Positions 8,184 to 16,303 of a stretch of 64,000 nucleotides of DNA are shown here, piece by piece; position 1 is the stretch's first letter, and each line of letters opens with the position of its first letter. The notes under the pieces were generated by a model. That model was given only the letters and a program-made list of their open reading frames with translations, made no database searches and had not been told where the DNA came from. Position numbers and translations under genes: made by a program. The stretch covers positions 411,938 through 475,937 of the forward strand of contig NZ_SNYN01000001.1 of NCBI RefSeq assembly GCF_004363075.1, read 5' to 3'. The DNA comes from Actinorugispora endophytica (GTDB lineage: Bacteria; Actinomycetota; Actinomycetes; Streptosporangiales; Streptosporangiaceae).

Positions 8184-8842
8184 GTCGAAGGACCATAGCG
8201 AACCTTCCTGAGCAGCGATTTCACGAAAATCGCGGGAAATGTTTCATCGCCGCCCCGTCGGGTAAATCAAGTCCCTTTGTCCGGATTCGTCACTTTGTGC
8301 CACGTCTCGGGGCGGCGCGGGCGTCTCCGCGCGACCGTTGCGGACCCCATGCCCACCAGGAGATACGGAGGCCCCGGACGGCACCTCCCGAACATCCCGT
8401 GTGTGAACGGGCTCTCATCGGGCAGTCCGGAACCCATCTAAACATGAAGAGGTCCAAGCGAATTTTAAGGGTGTCTTAGGTCACACGAATTCGGGCCAAA
8501 GGCCCAAGCAGGAACAAGGCCGCCCGGCCGGCCCGCCGCCGCCCCAAGGGCTTCCGCCCCTGGCGCCCCGGCGCGGCCCCCTCCCCGGCCCGGCGTCCGC
8601 CCGACCCTCCCCCTTGAAAGTCGTCCCGTTTTTTCGCAGACTTTGCGTAGTACGACCGAACGTAGTACTACAATCGGTCGAGACGCGCTGAAGCGTCCTG
8701 AGCCCGCACGTCCGGGCCGATTCTTCGCGCGTGCGTCAGCTGCACAGCGGCCCGCGGAGTCAGCCGACCGCCGAGGCCCGCCGCCCCCGCGACACTTTCG
8801 CCGCGAAGGGCAAGGACACGAGCCAGGGAACGGAGGCGCCTG
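8184..8842. other. Divergent intergenic region between ectA and the whiB-like gene
   Basis: These 659 bp must hold the ectABCD promoter (minus strand) and the promoter of the whiB-like gene (plus strand). The section 8190-8290 is comparatively A/T-rich, as expected for an osmotically controlled promoter, but no unambiguous -35/-10 pair could be picked. The section 8500-8620 is extremely C-rich and shows nothing recognisable. The one clear element is the palindrome at 8653-8680. Confidence 0.5.
8653..8680. promoter_or_regulatory. Operator-like nested palindrome upstream of the whiB-like gene
   Basis: The 28-bp element has outer arms CGACCGA (8653-8659) and TCGGTCG (8674-8680) around a perfect inner 10-bp palindrome GTAGTACTAC (8662-8671). 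Another GTAGTAC lies just before it at 8647-8653. The symmetry is that of a binding site for a dimeric regulator. The distance to the GTG at 8843 is about 160 bp. Confidence 0.55.
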
Positions 8843-9109
8843 GTGAACCGCCTTTACCACGAGAGCGAAGACTGGGTCCAGCAGGGTGCGTGCCGAAGGT
8901 ACGACCCCGAATTGTTCTTCCCGGTGAGCACCACCGGCCCCGGGCGCCACGACGCGGAGCTCGCCAAGGCCGTCTGCCGCAGTTGTACTGTTCGCCAGGA
9001 GTGCCTGCGGTGGGCGCTGCGCGCCGGGGAGGCGCATGGAGTGTGGGGGGCCACCACCCCCGAGGAACGCCGCTACATGCGCCGGGAGCTGCTGCCCGCG
9101 GCAAGCTGA
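8843..9109 (+). CDS. WhiB-like [4Fe-4S] transcription factor
   Basis: This is an 88-residue Wbl protein with the four cluster cysteines at 17, 45, 48 and 54 (C...CxxCxxxxxC) and the turn motif GVWGATTPEERR. The basic tail YMRREL follows. Wbl proteins bind a redox- or NO-sensitive iron-sulfur cluster and usually work with the primary sigma factor. GTG start 8843 is supported by ACGGAGG 6 bp upstream. The motif residue after GVWG is Ala rather than the more usual Gly. A hairpin terminator follows. The sequence is closest in general appearance to short WhiB2/WblE-type proteins, but I do not assign a subclass. Confidence 0.9.
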   Translation: MNRLYHESEDWVQQGACRRYDPELFFPVSTTGPGRHDAELAKAVCRSCTVRQECLRWALRAGEAHGVWGATTPEERRYMRRELLPAAS

Positions 9110-9129
9110 TCCGCCGCGCAGCCGCGAGG

Positions 9130-9159
9130 AGCCGCCGGGGCCGTCCGACCCCGGCGGCT
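9130..9159 (+). terminator. Intrinsic terminator of the whiB-like gene
   Basis: A perfect 11-bp stem (9130-9140 with 9149-9159, arm AGCCGCCGGGG) is followed by TCTTCC. It starts about 20 bp after the stop codon. Confidence 0.7.
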
Positions 9160-9242
9160 TCTTCCGTCCCCGGCCCCTGGGGCGGGGCCGTCCGGGAGAG
9201 GGCATGATGCACGACGAGAACCGAACGCAGAAGGGTCCCCTG

Positions 9243-9854
9243 ATGACGACCACGTCCACCGGCCGCCGCCTACGCACGCTGTTCACCGGCATCACGGCCG
9301 CCGCGCTGCTGGGGGTCGGCCTCGCTCCCGCCGCCCAGGCGCACAACACGCTGATCTCCTCGTCCCCCGAGGACGGCGCCACGCTCGACGCCGTTCCCGA
9401 CGAGGTGGTGCTGACCTTCAACGCCGATGTCAACGACGGCGGCAACGGCATCGTCGTCACCGGCCCCGACGGCGCCGACCACGCCGAAGGGGAGGTCGAG
9501 CTGGACGGACCGGAGGCCTCCATCGCGATCGCGCCGCTGACCGAGGCCGGCGAGTACACCATCGACTACCGGATCGTCTCCGCCGACGGCCACCCCCTGT
9601 CGGACACCCTCACCTTCACCCTGGACGAGGCCGCCGTCCCCGAACCGGTCGAGAGCGAACCGGCTCCGGCCGGGGAGGAGCCCGCCGGGGAGGAGCCCGC
9701 GGCCTCCCCCGCCGCCGACGAGGCCCCGGCCGACCCGCTGTCGCCGACCGGCCCCCTGGGGCCCGTGGTCGGCGTCCTGGGCGGCGTCGCCGCGATCGCG
9801 CTGGTCGCCATCGTGATCATCCGGATCCGCAGGCGCCCCGGCTCCGGGAAGTGA
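9243..9854 (+). CDS. CopC-domain membrane-anchored protein (copper-binding family)
   Basis: This is an exported protein of 203 residues. A signal peptide ends at AQA, leaving mature His1 (HNTLISSSPEDGATL), the N-terminal copper ligand of CopC proteins. A second conserved His lies in ADGHPLSDTLTF. A Pro/Glu/Ala-rich linker (about residues 135-170) leads to one membrane span and a short basic tail, so the domain sits outside the cell. ATG 9243 is chosen because the signal peptide begins cleanly there; an ATG at 9204 would add 13 hydrophilic residues. No CopD gene is adjacent. Likely role is extracytoplasmic copper binding or delivery. Confidence 0.85.
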   Translation: MTTTSTGRRLRTLFTGITAAALLGVGLAPAAQAHNTLISSSPEDGATLDAVPDEVVLTFNADVNDGGNGIVVTGPDGADHAEGEVELDGPEASIAIAPLTEAGEYTIDYRIVSADGHPLSDTLTFTLDEAAVPEPVESEPAPAGEEPAGEEPAASPAADEAPADPLSPTGPLGPVVGVLGGVAAIALVAIVIIRIRRRPGSGK

Positions 9855-9863
9855 CGCCGAACG

Positions 9864-9897
9864 CGACGGGCTCCCCCTCGAAAGGGGGAGCCCGTCG
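9864..9897. terminator. Bidirectional terminator
   Basis: A perfect 15-bp stem with tetraloop CGAA (arms 9864-9878 and 9883-9897, beginning CGACGGGCTCCCCCT) lies between the convergent CopC-like and PP2C genes. Confidence 0.8.
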
Positions 9898-9918
9898 TGT
9901 TCGGTCCGGGTCCGGAGT

Positions 9919-10680
9919 TCAGCCCCGGCGCGCGAGCAGGATGCTGATGTTGTCCCGGCCGGAGGCGTCCATCGCGGCTTTCCACAGGTTGTAGACGGCG
10001 GCGTCGTCGCTGCCCGCGTCCGCGATGATGCGCTCCATGTCCTCCAGCGCCACGAGGTCGGACAGCCCGTCGCTGCACATCAGCCACGCGCCCGGTCCCG
10101 GTTCGGGGTCCTGCCCCACGTGCGGGACCATCGCGGTGTTGCCGCTGCCGCCGAGGGACTGGGTGATGAAGTTCGTGGTCACCGGGCGGCCGTCCTCCGA
10201 GGGGGGCAGCGCCGGGGAGTCGTCCTCCGACAGCTGGATCAGCTTGGAGTCCTGGAGGCGGTAGGTGCGGGAGTCCCCCACGTTGAACCAGTAGTTCGAG
10301 TCCTGGGTCAGCAGCATCCCCGCGACCGTGGTGCCCATGCCGGAGAACTCCACGTGCTGGCCGGCGTGCTCCTTGATCTCCTCGTCGATGTGCTTCAGCA
10401 GCAGGTCCACCGACTCGGGACCGGTCAGCTGGGGGCCGCTCTCGGCCATCCGGTGCACCGCGTGCTCGGAAGCGATCTCCCCGGCCGCGTGCCCGCCTAG
10501 ACCATCGGCGACCGCGAGGATGACGGGGTCAGCGATGGGCAGCCAGCAGTGTGCCGGTGCGTTCATCTCAGCGCCCGCGACCGTGAGGGCGCCCAAGACC
10601 ACGGCGTCCTCATTGGCCTGGCGGACAGCGCCCCTGTGCGTGAGGGCCGTGACCTCGACTGCCCCACCAGCGACACCCAT
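9919..10680 (-). CDS. PP2C-family Ser/Thr protein phosphatase
   Basis: This stand-alone PPM/PP2C phosphatase (253 residues) carries the metal-binding motifs THRGAVRQANEDA, AVADGLGGHAAGE, FSGMGTT, NVGDSRTYR, CSDGLSDLV and GRDNIS in order. It removes phosphate from Ser/Thr, typically opposing Hanks-type kinases; none is in the window. ATG 10678-10680 is chosen because AGGAGG lies about 9 bp upstream. There is no membrane segment, so it is cytosolic. Confidence 0.92.
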   Translation of the reverse strand: MGVAGGAVEVTALTHRGAVRQANEDAVVLGALTVAGAEMNAPAHCWLPIADPVILAVADGLGGHAAGEIASEHAVHRMAESGPQLTGPESVDLLLKHIDEEIKEHAGQHVEFSGMGTTVAGMLLTQDSNYWFNVGDSRTYRLQDSKLIQLSEDDSPALPPSEDGRPVTTNFITQSLGGSGNTAMVPHVGQDPEPGPGAWLMCSDGLSDLVALEDMERIIADAGSDDAAVYNLWKAAMDASGRDNISILLARRG

Positions 10681-11133
10681 GCGCCCTACCTCCTGTTTCA
10701 TCGGCATCAACTGCCGAACAGTGCCAAGCGGCGCCTCATCCGGACGGTGGTTGAGACGCGTTGATCATGTAACCGTATCGGCGGACGGTCGGCCGTGGTC
10801 GAAACCCGGGTACATCATGACGGAAATCGCCCTGGTGCGCAGTCCCCGTAGACAATCCCGACGATTCAGCCGGGATTCGGCGAACGTCCGACCAAGGTCT
10901 CGACGAGAGGGGGTTCGGGGCGGCACCCGCCGCGCGGGTTCGGGAAGCCCCCGGTGTCGCGCTGATCGTCCCAAGAGGACCGGCCACCTCCCTCACCGCC
11001 GGTGCGCCCGGCGCTTCCACCTGTTCTCCAAGGCCACCGGAACCCCTGCGGAGGCGTTCAAGCGGCTCCCGTGTCCGTATGACGCCGCGAGGGACCGAAT
11101 AGTTCGCGATTTCGGGAGATGTTCTCCCGCGCT
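10681..11133. other. Intergenic region, no gene recognised
   Basis: This stretch separates the PP2C gene from the degenerate SDR gene, both on the minus strand. It should hold the PP2C promoter. Short open frames on both strands have no recognisable features and poor codon bias for this genome. Confidence 0.5.
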
Positions 11134-11150
11134 TCCCGCCGCCGGCGGGA
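11134..11150 (-). terminator. Short hairpin after the SDR gene
   Basis: TCCCGCC/GGCGGGA arms directly abut the stop codon of the SDR-like gene. Confidence 0.45.
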
Positions 11151-12023
11151 TCAGTCCGCGCGCCGGCGGCCGGGTAAGGACCACACCTCGCCGGTGTCCT
11201 GGCCGGAGGTGGCCGTCGCCAGTTCGAGGCCGGCCTCGGCCGTCCGCCGGGGGTCGTCCGCGCCGTCGAGGAGCAGACCGTTGATCGCGATGCCGCGCTC
11301 GCGCATGGGGACCGCGAGCGAGCGCGCCATGCTCATGACGCCCGCCGCCCCGGCCGCGTAGCCGACATGCTCGGCCCCGCCCCGCCGCGTGGCGGCCAGG
11401 ACCACGGCCGATCCCTCGAGCATGTACAGCGAAGCCGCCTGGACCAGCCAGAACGCGCCGAACACCGAGTCCCGCAGGCCCCGCTCCAGTTCTCGGGCGC
11501 CCAGGTCCGTCATGCGCCACGCGGCCGGGGGGACGTCCGCGCAGACCACCAGCAGGTCGATACCGCCGAACTCCAGGGCCGTGTGCGCGACCGCCTTCCG
11601 GCAGTCCGTCTCGTCGCCCGGCTCGCAGTGCAGCGGAAGCGTGTGCGCGCCGAGGCCGCCGAGTAGGTCCGCGGCCGCCAGGACCCCCGGCTCCGGCCGT
11701 GTACCGGCCGTCGGCCCGCGGCGGCCCCGGGTCCGCTGCGCGGGCACGGCGCCGCCGTTCGCGGCGCCCGCGACCGCGACGGCCGCCCCCTCCTTGGCCA
11801 GCGCCGCGGCGAGCACCCGCCCCGGCCCTTCGACCCTGTCGAAGCCGCCCGCGACCAGAGCCCTCCTGCCCCTCAGCCGTCCCGCGCCGACGTGTCCGGG
11901 GATCGGATCGTCGCCCCCCTTCCGAACCGCGCCCGACCGGAGCCCGGCCGGTGTCCGCCCTTTCACACGCACCGCTCCCTCCGAGGGCGCGCCCTCCCCG
12001 GCACTTTCCGGAAAGCGCGCCAC
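11151..12023 (-). CDS. Degenerate short-chain dehydrogenase/reductase-like protein
   Basis: The 290-residue product keeps an SDR-like outline: GRRALVAGG, AKEGAAVAVAG, FGGIDLLVV, and GIAINGLLLDG in place of the usual RVN-x-hydrophobic-PG. However, the glycine-rich cofactor loop reads GGFDRVEGPG, the NNAG motif is VCADV, and the catalytic Ser and the Lys of YxxxK are missing (GYAAGAAG). The first 50 residues are a Gly/Arg-rich extension resembling the leader of some long bacterial SDRs. GTG 12023 is the first usable start. It is probably a non-catalytic homologue or decaying gene; the intact long frame argues against a recent pseudogene. Confidence 0.6.
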   Translation of the reverse strand: MARFPESAGEGAPSEGAVRVKGRTPAGLRSGAVRKGGDDPIPGHVGAGRLRGRRALVAGGFDRVEGPGRVLAAALAKEGAAVAVAGAANGGAVPAQRTRGRRGPTAGTRPEPGVLAAADLLGGLGAHTLPLHCEPGDETDCRKAVAHTALEFGGIDLLVVCADVPPAAWRMTDLGARELERGLRDSVFGAFWLVQAASLYMLEGSAVVLAATRRGGAEHVGYAAGAAGVMSMARSLAVPMRERGIAINGLLLDGADDPRRTAEAGLELATATSGQDTGEVWSLPGRRRAD

Positions 12024-12451
12024 ATCTATCTCTTGACCTCATCTTTTGGTAGGAGCGACGTGCCCTGCCCGGGACGGGGCAAACACCACGGGCGCCCCTG
12101 CGGCCGTCCGGGATTCGGTATCGGCCGCAGGGAGGGGTTGTTGAAGTCTCGAAGGATCTGGCACAATGACGGCGTTGGGTGTCTAAGACGCAGACACACC
12201 TTCGCCTTCGCGCGCTCTTTCCCGACCTTTCGGCCGGTGTGCAAATGAGCGCTTTTTGTGTTTCCTCGAACGGCTCAAGGTGTGATTCTCATGCGTCTTC
12301 CCTCCTTTTCCTCGTCTCCCGAAAACGAGTCATCGCCCGTACGGGCTCTCATCCGCACGCCCTCCTCGCGCGCTGCCCTGCGCGAGGCCGCTCGTCGTTG
12401 CCGCGAGCGTGCCGGGCGTGTCAGGTCGCCGTCGCCATTGAGGAGTCGCAC
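12024..12451. other. Divergent intergenic region upstream of the glycosyltransferase gene
   Basis: A candidate plus-strand promoter is TTGTTG at 12138-12143 and CACAAT at 12162-12167 (18-bp spacer), about 280 bp before the GTG at 12452. The remaining sequence to 12450 contains no supported gene. Confidence 0.4.
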
Positions 12452-13696
12452 GTGAAGATCGCCCTGGTTTCCGAGCACGCCAATCCGCTTCCCGCCCACA
12501 AGGGCGAGCCCACCGACGGAGAGAGCGTCCACCTGTCCTGCCTCGCCCGGCAGCTGGCCCGCTTGGGGCACCGAGTCACCGTCTACACGCGCTGCAACGA
12601 TCCCGAACTGGCCGAACGCGCGCGCATGGGGCGCGGCGTCACCGTCGAGCCCCTGACCGCGGGCCCCCGGCGGCCCCTGGAGGAGAGCGAGTACGCGGAG
12701 CACACCGCGGACTTCGCGACCGCGCTGACCGGGATGCTCGACGCCGACGTCCCCGATGTCGTGCACGCCTTCGGGTGGAGCAGCGGCCTCGCCGCCATGG
12801 TCGCGGCGCGCGACAGCGGGCACGACATCCCCATCACGCAGAGCTTCCACTCCCTGAACGTCAGCGAGCAGCGCGCGGGCCTGCCCCGGCGTCCCGACCG
12901 GGTCCGGCTGGAGGCCGCACTGGCCCAGAACGCCGGTTCCGTCCTGGTCAACTCCGCCGACCAGCGGTTCGAACTGGCCCGGATGGGCGTGCCGCGCGGC
13001 CACGTGAGCGTGGTCCCCTACGGCGTGGACGCCGAGCACTTCAGCGTCGAGGGCGGCGCTCACGGGCCGTGGCAGAACCGGCGCTCGGCCTCGGACCAGC
13101 AGCTGCGGATCATCGCGGTCACCGACCTGGGCGTCCACGGCGGGGCCGACGCGCTGATCGACACGATGGCGCGGGTGCCCGAGGGCGAACTGGTCATCGT
13201 CGGCGGTCCCGACTCCGACCACCTCGCGATCGACCCGGACGCGCGCCGGCTGGAGCTGCGGGCCAAGGAGGTCGGCGTCGACGGCCGGGTCACGCTGACC
13301 GGGGCGGTCGACCGCAAGGAGCTGCCCCGCCTGCTGCGCTCGGCCGACGTGTTCGTGTCCGCCGCGAGCTACGACCCGTACGGCGGAGCCGTCCTGGAGG
13401 CCATGGCCTGCGGGCTTCCGGTCGTGGCCCGCGCGGTCGGCAGCGTGACCGGGGCGATGCTCGACGGCACCACCGGCGTGCTGCTGCGCTCGTCCCGGCC
13501 GGACTCGCTGGCCCGCGCGCTGCGCCAGCTGGCCGGCGACTCCACCAGGCGCACCGCCTGCGGGATCGCCGCCGCCGACCGCGCCGCCTCCCGGTTCGGG
13601 TGGCCCCGGGTGGCATCGGAGACCGTTCGCGCCTACACCCGCCTGCTCCCGGTGGAGGTCGACCTGCCGCTCGCCGCGGGCGATGATGCACACTAG
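12452..13696 (+). CDS. GT4-family glycosyltransferase
   Basis: This is a GT-B fold glycosyltransferase of 414 residues from GTG 12452, with GAGGAG 6 bp upstream. The N-terminal domain begins KIALVSEHANPLPA and carries GESVHLSCLARQLARLGHRVTVYTR and a WSSGLAAM segment. The sugar-nucleotide domain has VVPYGVD, ITLTGAV-like strands, and the donor motif DPYGGAVLEAMACGLPVVAR. In that motif the first Glu of the usual E-x7-E is Asp. Similar proteins make surface glycans or glycolipids; the acceptor cannot be deduced. No signal peptide is present. Confidence 0.85.
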   Translation: MKIALVSEHANPLPAHKGEPTDGESVHLSCLARQLARLGHRVTVYTRCNDPELAERARMGRGVTVEPLTAGPRRPLEESEYAEHTADFATALTGMLDADVPDVVHAFGWSSGLAAMVAARDSGHDIPITQSFHSLNVSEQRAGLPRRPDRVRLEAALAQNAGSVLVNSADQRFELARMGVPRGHVSVVPYGVDAEHFSVEGGAHGPWQNRRSASDQQLRIIAVTDLGVHGGADALIDTMARVPEGELVIVGGPDSDHLAIDPDARRLELRAKEVGVDGRVTLTGAVDRKELPRLLRSADVFVSAASYDPYGGAVLEAMACGLPVVARAVGSVTGAMLDGTTGVLLRSSRPDSLARALRQLAGDSTRRTACGIAAADRAASRFGWPRVASETVRAYTRLLPVEVDLPLAAGDDAH

Positions 13697-13865
13697 GTCG
13701 TGTTTCCGGACCGGGGTGGGCCTTGCCGCGTGGTGACCGCGCGGCGGGGCCCGCCCCGGCGGCCGCGCTCGGGGCCTCCCCTGGGGGACCCCGCCCCAGA
13801 GACACAGCAGGCACAACACAATCGGGAGTCATTCCTGGCATGAGGCACAGGCGCCGGATGATGAC

Positions 13866-14834
13866 ATGAGGCCGCGGGCTGAGACCGCAGGCGCCGACGG
13901 GGCCGAGGACTTCGTCCACGTCGGCCTGCTCTTCCACTCACCCTCGGAACTGTCCGCCGCGGCCGCGCCGCTGATCCTCTCGGCGGTGGCCGAAGGAGAC
14001 CACGTCCTCGTCGTCCTCGACGAGGAACCCCGGGAGGCCGTACGCGCGGCCCTCCCCCTCCTCCCGGAGGAGGCCGTGCGGTTCGCCCCGCCCGCGTCCT
14101 TCTACGATGCCCCGGGGCGGACCCTGGCCGCCCTGCACCGGCTCTCGCTGCCGCGTCCCCGAAGGCGGGTCACCGTCGTGGCCCAGCCGCCGCTGCCCGA
14201 CGACGACCCCCTCGCCCTGCGCGAGTGGCAGCGTCTGGACTCGGTGCTGAACAGCGCGCTCGCCGGCGCCTGGATACGCCTGCTGTGCGTGCACGACACC
14301 CGGGTCCCGCCCCCGCCGGTCCTGGACGCGGTGCTGCTGACCCATCCGGTGGTGGCCACCGGGGACGGCCCCCGTCCGAACACGCGCTACCGCGACCCCG
14401 TCGAACTGAGCGCGGACGACGCCGCGACGCCGCTCCCGCCGCCGACCGGGCGAGTGGAGCACGTGGACATCACCCCGGACCTGACCGACGTGCGGAGCCG
14501 GGTGGCCCGGACCGCCGCCGCGCTCGAGGTGCCCGCCGCGCTGACCGGCGACCTGGTGGTGGCGGTCAACGAGATGGCCGCGAACGTGCTGGAGCACGGC
14601 ACGGGCAAGGGGGTGATCTCGCTGTGGCGGCCCGACGGGCACGTGGTGTGCGACGTGCTCGACGAGGGCGGCAGTCTGACCGACCCGCTCAGCGGCTACC
14701 ACCCGAACGACACGCTGAGCGTGCGCGGCTACGGCCTGTGGATCACCCGGCAGGTGTGCGACTTCATGGAGGTGCGCGGCGACCCCCGGGGCTCGGTGGT
14801 GCGCCTGCACTTCAGGATTCCGGAGAGCCGGTAG
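13866..14834 (+). CDS. MEDS-domain protein with C-terminal anti-sigma-type HATPase
   Basis: The N-terminal about 190 residues match the MEDS/DcmR-type sensory layout (FVHVGLLFHSPSELSAAAAPLILSAVAEGDHVLVV). The C-terminal about 130 residues are a serine-kinase-type ATPase, with the N-box VVAVNEMAANVLEHG (Asn235), DEGGSLTDP and GYGLWITRQVCD. There is no phospho-acceptor His domain, so it is an RsbW-like kinase with its own sensor. It converges on a STAS gene 9 bp away, its likely substrate. The ribosome site before ATG 13866 is weak. Confidence 0.85.
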   Translation: MRPRAETAGADGAEDFVHVGLLFHSPSELSAAAAPLILSAVAEGDHVLVVLDEEPREAVRAALPLLPEEAVRFAPPASFYDAPGRTLAALHRLSLPRPRRRVTVVAQPPLPDDDPLALREWQRLDSVLNSALAGAWIRLLCVHDTRVPPPPVLDAVLLTHPVVATGDGPRPNTRYRDPVELSADDAATPLPPPTGRVEHVDITPDLTDVRSRVARTAAALEVPAALTGDLVVAVNEMAANVLEHGTGKGVISLWRPDGHVVCDVLDEGGSLTDPLSGYHPNDTLSVRGYGLWITRQVCDFMEVRGDPRGSVVRLHFRIPESR

Positions 14835-14843
14835 GGCCCGGCC

Positions 14844-15206
14844 CTACTGGTCCGCGAGCACCGCCTTGACCGCGCGGCCCAGGTCCTCCTCGATGGTGAT
14901 CACCTGGTCGATGCCGGCGATCACGAACAGCCGGTTCACCGTTCCCTGCGGTGACGCGACGGCCAGCCCCATGCCCCGGTCCCTGGCCTGCCGGTAACCG
15001 GCGACCAGGACGCCGATGCACCGGGAGTCGCAGAAGTCCACCTCCGAGAAGTCCAGGACGACGCCCCGGCACGGCTCAGCCGCGCCGAGGTACTCCTCGA
15101 GCGTTTCGGCCAGCGCGGGCGAGGTGATGGCGTCCAGCTCGCCCCTGGGGACGATCACCACCACGTCGCCCTCTGTCCTGCTCGTAATGCCGAATTCCGC
15201 GCTCAC
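14844..15206 (-). CDS. STAS-domain anti-sigma factor antagonist
   Basis: This is a 120-residue single STAS domain. The switch serine is Ser61 in VDFCDSRCIGVL, placed as in SpoIIAA/RsbV. In partner switching the unphosphorylated antagonist captures the anti-sigma kinase and frees a sigma factor. The neighbouring MEDS-HATPase protein is the obvious kinase partner, and the SpoIIE phosphatase at 21474-23669 a possible activator. Two extra Cys residues flank the switch Ser (C59, C63), which is uncommon and could give redox sensitivity; that is speculation. Confidence 0.9.
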   Translation of the reverse strand: MSAEFGITSRTEGDVVVIVPRGELDAITSPALAETLEEYLGAAEPCRGVVLDFSEVDFCDSRCIGVLVAGYRQARDRGMGLAVASPQGTVNRLFVIAGIDQVITIEEDLGRAVKAVLADQ

Positions 15207-15399
15207 ACTTCTCGCTCACTTCGCCGCCGCGTTCCCCGGCGCCACGTCGTCGGCGTCCCCGGACGACACCGCGCGGGCGACGTCCGGCCGAGATTCCTGC
15301 CGCAACCTTAGCGCCATCGCCCGTGGCGAAACAGGTTCACCGTTCTCCTTTGACGGCGCCGGCCCGGCTTCCCCCCGCGTCCGCGCCTCCCGCGGGGTG

Positions 15400-16152
15400 C
15401 TACCGGTCGCGGCCGCTGCTCGTGGCCTGCTCCACCATGAGCCGCCGGGCCACGTCGGCGACCTTCATCCCGTTGCGCTGGGCCACCCTGCGCAACTCGT
15501 CGAACGCCTCCTGGGAGCTGAGGCCGCGGGCGTGCATGAGAATGCCCTTGGCCTGGTCGATGACGGCACGGGCGGTCATCGCCCGGCGCATGTGCACGGC
15601 CTCGCGGATGGCGTCCTCGTTGCGGTCGGCGCTGCGCAGCGCGGTCGCCGTGTGCTCGGCGAGCATCGCCAGCATCGGCACGACCTCGTCCCGGACGAAC
15701 CCGTCGGCCCGGCAGGAGTGGACGCCGAAGGTCATCACCTCACCCGCCAGGTCGCACGGGTAGGTCACCGAGGAGCGGTCTCCGCACTGCACCGCCATGC
15801 TGGTGTAGTCCGGCCACCGGTCGCTGCGCAGGACGTCGTCGACGACGACCGTGCGCCGCTCACGGACCGCCTGCACCGCGGGCCCCTGGTCGGTGGCGTA
15901 CTGGTGCTCGAAGGCGGTGGCGAGGTCGGAGTGGGAGGCCCCGTAGTCCACGACGACGTGGCGGCCCCTGATCTCGGCGTCGAGGTCGTGCTCCTCGGGG
16001 TGCACGTCCCGCCAGATCACCACGAGCGCCGCCGAGCACCCGGGGATGCCGCGCGCCGCCAGGAGGCTGACCTGGTCCAGGGCGCGCCCGGGGGCTCCCT
16101 CGGCCGCCTGGGCGAGGGCGCCGATGTCGCGTGCCAGCCGCTCGACCCACAT
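15400..16152 (-). CDS. GAF-ANTAR RNA-binding antiterminator-type regulator
   Basis: The 250-residue protein combines an N-terminal GAF domain (residues about 20-165, SYEHQ-like FEHQYATDQGPAVQAVRERRTVVVDD) and a C-terminal ANTAR domain (about 180-240, ARAVIDQAKGILMHARGLSSQEAFDELRRVAQRNGMKV). ANTAR domains bind dual-hexaloop RNA to prevent transcription termination. ATG 16152 follows GGGAGGGG. It is divergent from the PAS-GAF gene at 16304. The likely RNA targets are not identifiable here. Confidence 0.9.
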   Translation of the reverse strand: MWVERLARDIGALAQAAEGAPGRALDQVSLLAARGIPGCSAALVVIWRDVHPEEHDLDAEIRGRHVVVDYGASHSDLATAFEHQYATDQGPAVQAVRERRTVVVDDVLRSDRWPDYTSMAVQCGDRSSVTYPCDLAGEVMTFGVHSCRADGFVRDEVVPMLAMLAEHTATALRSADRNEDAIREAVHMRRAMTARAVIDQAKGILMHARGLSSQEAFDELRRVAQRNGMKVADVARRLMVEQATSSGRDR

Positions 16153-16303
16153 CGCCGTCCCCCCTCCCGCGACCCGGTCCCCATCGTCCGGAGATCGCTC
16201 GTGGACTCCACGGTAACCACCGTTTCGACGTGCGGCGACATGGGTTAGCGTCGGTTCTGCCACAAACCGCGGAAACCCCGGAGCCGAACCAGGAGCCAGT
16301 AGC

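Noticed and set aside
8465-9562. Long minus-strand frame over the whiB-like gene
   Set aside because: No recognisable domain, and the opposite strand carries a complete WhiB-like protein and the start of a CopC-like protein.
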